Positions 1-6,363 of a stretch of 32,635 nucleotides of DNA are shown piece after piece. Both the position numbers and the translations under genes were made by a program. Every line of letters begins with the position of its first letter. Positions within the stretch are counted from its first letter, which is position 1. Source of the stretch: an uncultured Anaerolineales bacterium (GTDB lineage: Bacteria; Chloroflexota; Anaerolineae; Anaerolineales; UBA4823); the NCBI GenBank assembly GCA_937968125.1, contig CALBUI010000216.1, forward strand, positions 1 through 32,635, given 5' to 3'. The notes beneath the pieces were generated by a model, which was not told where the DNA came from, did no database searches, and was given only the letters and a program-made list of their open reading frames with translations.

Positions 1-192
1 AGCTGACAATTGGCGACCCTGTAAACGCGCGTGCGCCAACAGCAATGCGCCTAACGTCAGTGTTGGGTATCCTGGCTCTCCTGGAGGAGAGCTGGTATTT
101 AATTTCCAATAGATCTCTTTTGATAAGAGGTAATCCTCTAATAGTTCGATTGCTGCCTCGAGGTAACCTGCATCGTATTCAAAGGATGGCAT
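1..192 (-). CDS. Partial conserved hypothetical protein, cut by the left window edge
   Basis: The minus strand reads 64 open codons from an ATG at 192-190 to the first base of the window, so the 3' end lies outside. A strong Shine-Dalgarno sequence, GAGGAGAAG, ends directly before the ATG. The peptide begins MPSFEYDAGYLEAAIELLED and continues with YLLSKEIYWKLNTSSPPGEP, followed by a leucine/alanine-rich helix. It has no signal peptide and looks cytoplasmic and helical. I do not recognise the family. The good start context and protein-like composition make it more convincing than the overlapping plus-strand ORF at 45-230. It is divergent from the membrane protein gene at 419, and the two probably share the AT-rich spacer for promoters. 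Confidence 0.7.
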   Translation of the reverse strand, partial: MPSFEYDAGYLEAAIELLEDYLLSKEIYWKLNTSSPPGEPGYPTLTLGALLLAHARLQGRQLSA

Positions 193-267
193 CTTCTCCT
201 CTGCTCAAACAATTAAATTGGCATTTATGAAATTAATTTGATCTGGTTATCAGGTCGGTTTCCCAAT

Positions 268-300
268 TTTGGTCACCAAACAACCAAGAGTCTATTATAT
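268..300. promoter_or_regulatory. Candidate divergent promoter region with a 6+1+6 palindrome
   Basis: A perfect palindrome TTTGGT-C-ACCAAA lies at 268-280. On the plus strand TTGGTC (269-274) and TATTAT (293-298) are 18 bp apart and could serve the gene at 419. On the minus strand a perfect TATAAT (300-295) could serve the gene at 192, which would place the palindrome just after its start point. The palindrome could be an operator acting on both directions. This rests on hexamer matching by eye only. Confidence 0.35.
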
Positions 301-418
301 ACCCTTACTCTTAGTAGCAGTTATTTACATACCTGATCTGGTGAGAATTATTCCAATAAGTCACTCATAACTTGAAAATGAATCATGTCTAGATCTCAAA
401 ATATGCTTTAATAGGTCC

Positions 419-1795
419 ATGTTCTTGCAGGTTGCATTTTACACCTTCACATTTTGGCTTGGCGTATACCTGATCGCACGCGACCTGACCAGTGCGAGAC
501 TGCGCTGGGCTGGATTAGGTCTCGTTGCATATGCAATCGCCATCGGGCTGGATCTACTAGCCCTCCAGGCCATCGGACCAACTAAAGATATTCTTTTCCG
601 GCTGCACTGGGCTGCGATGGTCCTGCCACCCCTCTTCTGGACTGGAGCCGTGCTTGGATTAATGCCAGCAGAAGATGACCGTAAGGACCAGCTGATTAAA
701 GTCTGGCAGCGCGTTTTGGTACCTTTGGTTGTGGTAACCTCACTGCTTTTTATATTGGGATTGATCATTTGGGAAGGTGGCAGTCCCTCCTTTGCCGGAT
801 ACTTGATTTTTGGCTTGATCAGCCTGTTTCCACTGGTCGCATTACTGTTCCTGTTACCAAATTTGAAGAAAGCTGGCTCGACTCGGAAGGCATTTGGATT
901 GGTGGTTATCGCTACGGTTTTCTTCGGATTGGGGGCTGGTATGGTGTTGTTAGGAAGTGGTTGGTTGCCTCATTCTTGGATCGTGTTAGCTATCGGTATG
1001 GATATTGTCCTGCTCGGTTTGGCGGTGGTCTATTTCGATGCCTTTGAACAGGGGGAAGCGCTTAGTAATGATTTTTTGCGTTCTTTAGCAATTTCAACCC
1101 TGGTAATCCTCGTGTTTGGTGGTCAGGTCATTTTCGTGATCTCCATCAGCACAGGGCCAACTCTAACCATGTTAACCCTTCTGCTGGCGATCCTGGCCGC
1201 AGCGATATTATTGGCAGGATTTGCCGGGGAAATCCAGCGCTTACTGGATAATCTCGTGTTCGCTAAACTGCCGAGGCTACGTCAGGAGCGGACAGAACTA
1301 CTGGGAGTGGCTCGTGCTCTTCCCAAAGCTTCCCAAGAGGCCGATCCAAAAATGATGGATGAGAAGGCATTTTACAAAGCTACCCGGCGAGCATTAAGCC
1401 ATTTCAATACCCTGCCCAAGCTAGCGATTAACCCTTTGACTGCGCTGCCGGAAGTGACCAGGCAGCTGGATGCTCGCGGCGCTCCCGATAACACCTTGGA
1501 GCGCGCTCATGAGCTGCGAGACATTCTGGCAGAATCTATTGGACGACTAAAACCAGAACCGGACGAAGCGTTCGGTACCACGGATGCCTGGCGTTATTAC
1601 AATGCGCTGTATTTTCCATACGTGGCTGGTCTTCGCCCTTACAGCCGGCGCGCAGAACACGATCGCAGCGACCCGGTGATAAAAGCTGCCTTAGATTGGT
1701 TCCAGGTACAGGTGCCTGAGCGCACTCTGCATAACTGGCAGGCGGAGGGGGCTCGATTAGTTGCGCAAGATTTGCGGGAAATGATGACAGATTAA
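419..1795 (+). CDS. Polytopic membrane protein with cytoplasmic C-terminal domain
   Basis: A 458-residue protein of unknown family. The first ~270 residues hold about eight to nine hydrophobic segments (near 3-21, 30-50, 62-85, 96-118, 125-147, 157-178, 185-205, 223-243 and 247-270). The layout recalls the membrane-sensor N-termini of some histidine kinases, but no kinase domain follows. The last ~180 residues are soluble and charged, with a conspicuous WRYYNALYFPYVAGLRPYSRR segment near 390-410, and are probably cytoplasmic. The ATG at 419 is the first start after the in-frame stop at 368-370; no strong ribosome binding site is visible. It could be a sensor or a regulator of an unknown process. 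Nothing in the sequence shows a catalytic motif, so no function is assigned. Confidence 0.8.
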   Translation: MFLQVAFYTFTFWLGVYLIARDLTSARLRWAGLGLVAYAIAIGLDLLALQAIGPTKDILFRLHWAAMVLPPLFWTGAVLGLMPAEDDRKDQLIKVWQRVLVPLVVVTSLLFILGLIIWEGGSPSFAGYLIFGLISLFPLVALLFLLPNLKKAGSTRKAFGLVVIATVFFGLGAGMVLLGSGWLPHSWIVLAIGMDIVLLGLAVVYFDAFEQGEALSNDFLRSLAISTLVILVFGGQVIFVISISTGPTLTMLTLLLAILAAAILLAGFAGEIQRLLDNLVFAKLPRLRQERTELLGVARALPKASQEADPKMMDEKAFYKATRRALSHFNTLPKLAINPLTALPEVTRQLDARGAPDNTLERAHELRDILAESIGRLKPEPDEAFGTTDAWRYYNALYFPYVAGLRPYSRRAEHDRSDPVIKAALDWFQVQVPERTLHNWQAEGARLVAQDLREMMTD

Positions 1796-1803
1796 TTCCG
1801 AAC

Positions 1804-1857
1804 TGGCAGTGTTTGGCAGTGTTTTTCATTCAAATGGCAGTGGTTTTTGTGGATAAT
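1804..1857 (+). promoter_or_regulatory. Three phased TGGCAGTG direct repeats over a candidate promoter
   Basis: TGGCAGTG occurs at 1804-1811, 1814-1821 and 1835-1842, so the spacings are 10 and 21 bp, about one and two helical turns. The third copy lies between a possible -35 (TTCAAA, 1829-1834) and -10 (GATAAT, 1852-1857) that are 17 bp apart. The block fills the gap before the small membrane protein gene at 1895. A regulator binding the same DNA face is a reasonable reading, but it is an inference. Confidence 0.35.
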
Positions 1858-1894
1858 ACGAGTAAATCAAAGCAAGTACATGGAGGTACTCAAA

Positions 1895-2320
1895 ATGACC
1901 ACACAAGCCACGTCTTACTTCACTATTCAGAGGAAATCTTTTTTACAAAGAGCATTATTAGGAAACGCTGCATTTTCCGGCCTCAGCGGTCTATTAATGG
2001 TGCTTGCCGCAGGTCCGATCAGTCAATTCATGGGTCTGACAAATCCACTAGTCCTGACAATAGTCGGAATCGTCCTGCTGCTGTACATGCCATTCCTGGT
2101 CTGGCTGGCCAACCAAACACCAGTTCCGACCCGGATGGCCTGGATTGTTATTGAGCTTGACGTGTTATGGGTGATCGGCAGTCTGATCGTAATTTTTACC
2201 AGCCTGGTTCCCCTGACTACTGGCGGGAAATGGGCAGTCGCCATTACGGCTGATATAGTCACTGTGTTTGCCATCCTGCAATACATTGGCCTGCGTCGCC
2301 AGAAGCGAAATGCAGAATAG
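1895..2320 (+). CDS. Small four-helix membrane protein
   Basis: A 141-residue integral membrane protein. Four hydrophobic segments lie near residues 20-40, 50-72, 82-104 and 112-132, with a basic C-terminal tail (RRQKRNAE) that suggests the C-terminus is cytoplasmic. The start at 1895 is chosen because a GGAGGT Shine-Dalgarno sequence stands ten bases before it. An in-frame ATG at 1847 would add 16 residues with no such site. The gene ends before a convergent terminator hairpin at 2369-2396. No motif identifies a substrate or reaction. It could be a small accessory membrane protein; the family is not recognised. Confidence 0.75.
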   Translation: MTTQATSYFTIQRKSFLQRALLGNAAFSGLSGLLMVLAAGPISQFMGLTNPLVLTIVGIVLLLYMPFLVWLANQTPVPTRMAWIVIELDVLWVIGSLIVIFTSLVPLTTGGKWAVAITADIVTVFAILQYIGLRRQKRNAE

Positions 2321-2368
2321 GATCATTGAAGGTATTCTAACAATTTCAGCTAGAAGGTGAACTATTAA

Positions 2369-2396
2369 AAAGAGCGGCTTTTCACAGCCGCTCTTT
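2369..2396. terminator. Bidirectional intrinsic terminator between convergent genes
   Basis: A perfect 11-bp stem, AAAGAGCGGCT / AGCCGCTCTTT, with a 6-base loop stands between the plus-strand gene ending at 2320 and the minus-strand gene ending at 2413. On the minus strand it is followed by a short T run, so it fits best as the end of the 2-oxoacid dehydrogenase operon. It may also stop plus-strand transcription. Confidence 0.8.
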
Positions 2397-2412
2397 GGTT
2401 TACTCACAAGTT

Positions 2413-2949
2413 TTATTTCTCTGGTGGATTTATCTGCCGACCTGTGCGTTGAATATCTGTGTGAGGCAGAGGAGCGCCGCGTTTTAGAGATTTGCGAATA
2501 TCCATGCGGTGCATAGTATTATGGCGGTAAATGAGTTTCAAATACCAGCCAATTTCCCTGTCATCGAACCAGGGATGGTTCGCAATCTTGCTCAGATCAC
2601 TATCATCCAAATCTCCGGTCATCAGGATTGTATCCTGGCGCACCCGTTGGTAATCCTCCAACAGCTTCTCAGGGGGCTCCTTCATCGTGGCCACCTCAGC
2701 TTCATTAAACTGATCGATATCCATGCTGGTTGGGGCACCTGATCCACCTTTGATCACTTCCTGTAGGTAATACTGGTAAGCCTTCTCAGCAGAAATGAAG
2801 TGTGCCAGGATATCTCCTACTCGCCACCCGAAACCGGTAATATAAACTTGACGTTCCCAATCCTCGGGCTCGAGGGCATTGAAATATGCTATCGTCTTCT
2901 CTCCCTCATCCTGCAGCCGCTTTCGGATATGGATTAATTCGTCATCCAT
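2413..2949 (-). CDS. DinB/DfsB-like four-helix-bundle protein
   Basis: A 178-residue protein that fits the DinB/ClbS-DfsB/YfiT superfamily. It has an N-terminal helix pair with the EDWERQVYITGFGWRVGDILAHF segment (about 30-51) and a C-terminal HNTMHRMDI segment. The three histidines usual for metal binding are visible at H50, H143 and H147. Known members include thiol transferases and metal-dependent hydrolases, with many uncharacterised. The ATG is preceded by AGGTGG and starts only 8 bases after the E2 stop codon, so it is probably the last gene of the dehydrogenase operon, ending at the 2369-2396 terminator. No link to that enzyme is known from the sequence; a role in detoxification or modification of small molecules is only a guess. 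Confidence 0.8.
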   Translation of the reverse strand: MDDELIHIRKRLQDEGEKTIAYFNALEPEDWERQVYITGFGWRVGDILAHFISAEKAYQYYLQEVIKGGSGAPTSMDIDQFNEAEVATMKEPPEKLLEDYQRVRQDTILMTGDLDDSDLSKIANHPWFDDREIGWYLKLIYRHNTMHRMDIRKSLKRGAPLPHTDIQRTGRQINPPEK

Positions 2950-2957
2950 CGATCCAC

Positions 2958-4232
2958 CTACATAGTTAATTCTGGTGCCAATAATCTCAATGGTTCTTCA
3001 AGATACTTGGTTAATGCCTGCAAAAAACGGGCAGCTTCCGCACCATCACTCACCCGATGGTCTACCGAAATTGTGGCTTTCATGCGCCAACCTGGGACGA
3101 TGGCATCTCCTTTTACAACCGGCACTTGATTGGCAGTGCCAACCGCCAGGATCGCCGCTTCGGGTGGATTTATGATGGCGATAAATTCTTCCACATCAAA
3201 CATGCCTAAGTTGCTGATTGAAAACGTTGAACCCTCGATATCATCAACTTTCACCCGACCTTCGCGGGCACGCGTCGCCTTCTCGCGCACCTCTTGAGAT
3301 ATGTGGCGGATCGGTTTCAAGTCCGCATCGTGGCAGACGACGGTTAGCAAACCACCCTCAACTGCGACAGCCACTCCAATATTGACATGGCCGAACTGTC
3401 GCACTGCACCTTCACTTTCTTCGAGTCTGGCGTTTAAGTTTGGAAATTCTCGCAGGGCATTGGCCGCGGCTTTGATCACGTAGTCGTTCAGAGATGTCTT
3501 TTCGCCTTCCGGAAGCAGAGCATTGACCTGTGCACGCATCTCCATCAACGCTTCTACATCATACTCATGCGTTACGAAGAACTGGGGGAATTCCACCTTG
3601 GACTGCACCATGCGTTTTCCGATGGCGCTTCGTAAACGCGTCAGGGGTACAATCTGGTCATCAGGAATGTCCGCGGCATCTACTGGGAATGGCGCCAACG
3701 GTTTGGCTGTACTGATTTGCGGACCAGCCTGAAAGGATTCAATGTCTGCTTTAACGATCCTTCCATTCGGACCACTAGCAGGTACACTGCGCAGATCAAC
3801 ACCCAAATTTTGAGCCATCCGGCGAGCTAATGGAGAGGCTTTTACTCCTCCAGGATATTCCTCACCAGCAGACAACTTCTCGGCTTCAATTTGAACTTTT
3901 TCAGGAACGGCCTGTTCTGGTTCTGCCTTAACCTCGCTGGCAGATTCCTGCACGAGAGTTTCTCCGACGAGCTGGTCAAAATCAATCTCCTCCTCCGCTT
4001 CGCCGATCACAGCGATCGGTGAACTGACTGGCACAATCGCGCCTGTATCAACCAGATGGCGGCGCACTATACCGGAGTGAGGCGATTCCACTTCAACCGT
4101 GGCTTTGTCGGTCTCGATCTCCGCCAGCACCTGTCCTTGTTCGACAGATTCATCCTCATTGACCACCCACCGAACCAAAATGCCTTCCGCCATGTCGAAA
4201 CCCAGCTTTGGCATGTTAACAATTTCGGCCAC
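2958..4232 (-). CDS. pdhC: Dihydrolipoamide acyltransferase, E2 of a 2-oxoacid dehydrogenase complex
   Basis: A 424-residue E2 core protein that moves the acyl group from E1 to coenzyme A. Residues 1-78 form one lipoyl domain, with the lipoylated lysine at K43 in ETDKATVEVES. A hinge rich in Ala, Glu and Pro follows. Residues about 130-166 form the peripheral-subunit-binding domain (KASPLARRMAQNLGVD...GRIVKADIE). The rest is the catalytic domain, ending in DHRVSDG with H392 and D396. The start is a GTG that shares its first G with the TAG stop of the E1-beta gene, indicating translational coupling. A pyruvate complex is most likely, but acetoin or branched-chain 2-oxoacid dehydrogenases have the same build. 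No E3 (lipoamide dehydrogenase) gene is in the window. Confidence 0.93.
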   Translation of the reverse strand: MAEIVNMPKLGFDMAEGILVRWVVNEDESVEQGQVLAEIETDKATVEVESPHSGIVRRHLVDTGAIVPVSSPIAVIGEAEEEIDFDQLVGETLVQESASEVKAEPEQAVPEKVQIEAEKLSAGEEYPGGVKASPLARRMAQNLGVDLRSVPASGPNGRIVKADIESFQAGPQISTAKPLAPFPVDAADIPDDQIVPLTRLRSAIGKRMVQSKVEFPQFFVTHEYDVEALMEMRAQVNALLPEGEKTSLNDYVIKAAANALREFPNLNARLEESEGAVRQFGHVNIGVAVAVEGGLLTVVCHDADLKPIRHISQEVREKATRAREGRVKVDDIEGSTFSISNLGMFDVEEFIAIINPPEAAILAVGTANQVPVVKGDAIVPGWRMKATISVDHRVSDGAEAARFLQALTKYLEEPLRLLAPELTM

Positions 4233-5203
4233 TACAGCACCTCCTTCACCGCTTTGATCACGTCCTCCACCTGGGGCAATGCCATTTGCTCCAAGTTGCG
4301 GTTGTAAGGCAGTGGCACTTCTTTTTGGGCCACGCGCTGGATGGGTGAATCTACATAATCAAAAGCACCTTCATAGATTCTGGAGGACACTTCCGCGCCC
4401 ACTCCGTATGAGCGCCACCCTTCCTCGACGATCACTGCTCGATTGGTCTTTTTGAATGATGCCAGGACGGGTTCCATGTCGAGGGGTCTTAAGCAGCGCA
4501 GGTCGACGATTTCGACCTCAATACCATCTTTGGCCAGTTCTTCGGCCGCCTGGGTGGATTTCTCGAGCATTTTGCTGTAAGTTACCAGGGTTACATCACT
4601 CCCCGGACGGTGAATTTTCGCTTTATCCAACGGGATCGTGTATTCCTCTTCGGGAACCTCTCCCCTCACCTGGTACAGGGTAGCGTGCTCGATAAACATG
4701 ATCGGATCATCAGAGCGAATTGCCGATTTGAGCATCCCTTTGGCATCTTCGGGCGTACCAGGCGCGACAACCTTTAAGCCCGGAAAATGTGCGAAGATAG
4801 CATCCGGGGTTTGTGAATGGGTTGCTCCCAGCTGGCGTCCGCCACCTCCTGGGGTGCGGATCACCATGGGAATTGTGAACTGACCCCCGAACATGTAGCG
4901 CAGTTTTGCCGCCTCGTTGACGATATGATCCATCGCCGCAAAGGCAAAATTGATAGTCATCAATTCTGCTACAGGACGTAAACCAGTCAAGGCTGCGCCG
5001 ATTGCTGCTCCTATAATGGCTGCCTCGGCGATCGGAGTATCTCGCACCCGTTTCGGACCAAAGTGATCATAGAAACCCTTCGTTACTGCATACGTCCCAC
5101 CCCATACCCCAACCTCCTCCCCCATGATGAAGACATTCTCATCTCTTTCCATTTCCTCCCATAAAGCCTGGGAAATGGCCTCCCGCATAGTAATTCTAGG
5201 CAT
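4232..5203 (-). CDS. pdhB: 2-oxoacid dehydrogenase E1 component, beta subunit
   Basis: A 323-residue transketolase-like beta chain of the heterotetrameric E1, which with the alpha chain decarboxylates a 2-oxoacid on thiamine diphosphate. Family signatures run in order: MPRITMREAI at the start, GEEVGVWGGTYAVTKG (29-43), the RDTPIAEAAIIGAAIGAALTG block (54-74) and the THSQTPDAIFAHFPGLKVVAPGTP block (128-151). The start at 5203 is preferred because AAGGAA stands just before it and the length is typical. An upstream in-frame ATG at 5260 adds 19 poorly conserved residues without a ribosome site. It overlaps the E2 gene by one base and follows the alpha gene after a 76-base gap. Substrate is probably pyruvate; acetoin or branched-chain oxoacids remain possible. 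Confidence 0.93.
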   Translation of the reverse strand: MPRITMREAISQALWEEMERDENVFIMGEEVGVWGGTYAVTKGFYDHFGPKRVRDTPIAEAAIIGAAIGAALTGLRPVAELMTINFAFAAMDHIVNEAAKLRYMFGGQFTIPMVIRTPGGGGRQLGATHSQTPDAIFAHFPGLKVVAPGTPEDAKGMLKSAIRSDDPIMFIEHATLYQVRGEVPEEEYTIPLDKAKIHRPGSDVTLVTYSKMLEKSTQAAEELAKDGIEVEIVDLRCLRPLDMEPVLASFKKTNRAVIVEEGWRSYGVGAEVSSRIYEGAFDYVDSPIQRVAQKEVPLPYNRNLEQMALPQVEDVIKAVKEVL

Positions 5204-5279
5204 AACACGTTCCTTAATTTCCGGTTCTGTTTGTAACGTTGTTGGAATAAAAGAGTTCATTTTCTAACTCGTCAATTTA

Positions 5280-6236
5280 TCAATCAGCATATATATGTGT
5301 GAACAATTCTTCTGGAGCAGGCTCGGGGCTCGCTTCGGCGAACTCAATCGCTTCTTGAGTCTCAACCTCTACCTGTTCTTCTACCTCATCAAGTTCCTCG
5401 GAGGCAGCAATTTTTTCTTTTAACAGGAAGGTTCGAAAGATTCCGATCGGATCTTCCTGCTGCCATTTCTCAATTTCATCTTTTTGGCGGTATCGTTCGG
5501 GATCACCCATCGAGTGTCCCCGGTAGCGGTATGTGACTGCTTCCAGGAAAAATGGTCCGTTCCCTGAGCGGACATGCTCCAGGTATTCCTCCGCGGCCTG
5601 CCTGACTTCGATCACGTTCATCCCATCCACACGAGCATTGGTAATCCCATAACCTTCTGCTTTCTGTCTGATTTCTGAAACTGCTGAAGCTCTTTCAATG
5701 GAGGTTCCCATGCCATACTTGTTGTTCTCGGTGACCCACAATACAGGCAAATTCCATACTTTGGAGAGATTTACCGCCTCGTGGAAGAAGCCGATATTGG
5801 TGGCGCCATCGCCAAACATACAGATGGTGACCCCGTCAGTGGATCTGTATTGATCGCCAAGCGCCAATCCGGCCGCAATCGGTAAGTGAGCACCCACAAC
5901 CGCATGGCCTCCCCAATAATTTTTATCGGCATCAGCCATGTGCATCGATCCCCCCTTGCCTTTAGAAATGCCGGTTGCCTTTCCCAAGAGCTCTGCCATC
6001 ACCTGTTTGGCCGAGATGCCAACATTGATGGCCACACCATGATCGCGGTAGGCGGTAATCACAGGATCTTGTGGTTTACGAGCTGAGATCAACCCTGTAC
6101 TGACTGCTTCCTGCCCAATGTAAAGATGAAGGAAACCACCTATTTTCCCTTGTTGGTAGAGCTCGGCAGCCCGTTCCTCGACGCGGCGGATTAGTACCAT
6201 CTGGTGGTATATATCCAAATATTCATTTTTATCCAT
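5280..6236 (-). CDS. pdhA: 2-oxoacid dehydrogenase E1 component, alpha subunit
   Basis: A 318-residue alpha chain of E1, binding thiamine diphosphate through the motif that starts GDGATN (142-147) and ends at ENN (170-172). YRYRGHSMGDP (236-246) is the loop that carries phosphorylation sites in mitochondrial homologues. The C-terminal ~40 residues are unusually acidic (EELDEVEEQVEVE...). The ATG at 6236 (MDKNEYLDIYHQM) is preferred on alignment grounds, with a GGAG 13 bases upstream; a TTG at 6263 would add nine residues. It is the first gene of a four-gene minus-strand operon (alpha, beta, E2, DinB-like) with an extended -10 promoter at 6352-6344. The subunit split and single lipoyl domain of the partner E2 resemble Gram-positive-type pyruvate or acetoin dehydrogenases. 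Confidence 0.92.
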   Translation of the reverse strand: MDKNEYLDIYHQMVLIRRVEERAAELYQQGKIGGFLHLYIGQEAVSTGLISARKPQDPVITAYRDHGVAINVGISAKQVMAELLGKATGISKGKGGSMHMADADKNYWGGHAVVGAHLPIAAGLALGDQYRSTDGVTICMFGDGATNIGFFHEAVNLSKVWNLPVLWVTENNKYGMGTSIERASAVSEIRQKAEGYGITNARVDGMNVIEVRQAAEEYLEHVRSGNGPFFLEAVTYRYRGHSMGDPERYRQKDEIEKWQQEDPIGIFRTFLLKEKIAASEELDEVEEQVEVETQEAIEFAEASPEPAPEELFTHIYAD

Positions 6237-6284
6237 TTCAGATTTTGGTCTCCAAGCCTGCAATCACAATTCACGAAAATAACA

Positions 6285-6301
6285 CCGGGAAGAAACCCGG
6301 C
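6285..6301 (-). terminator. CCGGG hairpin in the pdh leader, possible terminator
   Basis: CCGGG and CCCGG pair around a 6-base loop, between the stop of the sigma-like gene (6364) and the start of E1-alpha (6236). On the minus strand it is followed by a T-rich but broken run (TGTTATTTTC). It may end the upstream transcript or act in the leader of the pdh operon, because the candidate promoter lies upstream of it. Confidence 0.4.
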
Positions 6302-6343
6302 GTTAAGGAAATATTATGTTCATACCAGCAAAATCAAGAAAAA

Positions 6344-6352
6344 ATTATACCA
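6344..6352 (-). promoter_or_regulatory. Extended -10 promoter for the pdh operon
   Basis: The minus strand reads TGGTATAAT, a perfect TATAAT with the TGn extension, between the stop of the sigma-like gene and E1-alpha. No good -35 is seen, which is usual for extended -10 promoters. The start point would be near 6337, giving a leader of about 100 bases that contains the CCGGG hairpin. Confidence 0.5.
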
Positions 6353-6363
6353 GATTTATCTGA

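Noticed and set aside
45-230. Plus-strand 61-codon ORF at the left end
   Set aside because: It is antisense to a better minus-strand frame with a strong ribosome site and protein-like sequence; it has neither itself.
1813-2154. Plus-strand ORF of 113 codons
   Set aside because: Overlaps the small membrane protein gene in another frame, has no ribosome site, and its composition is not protein-like.
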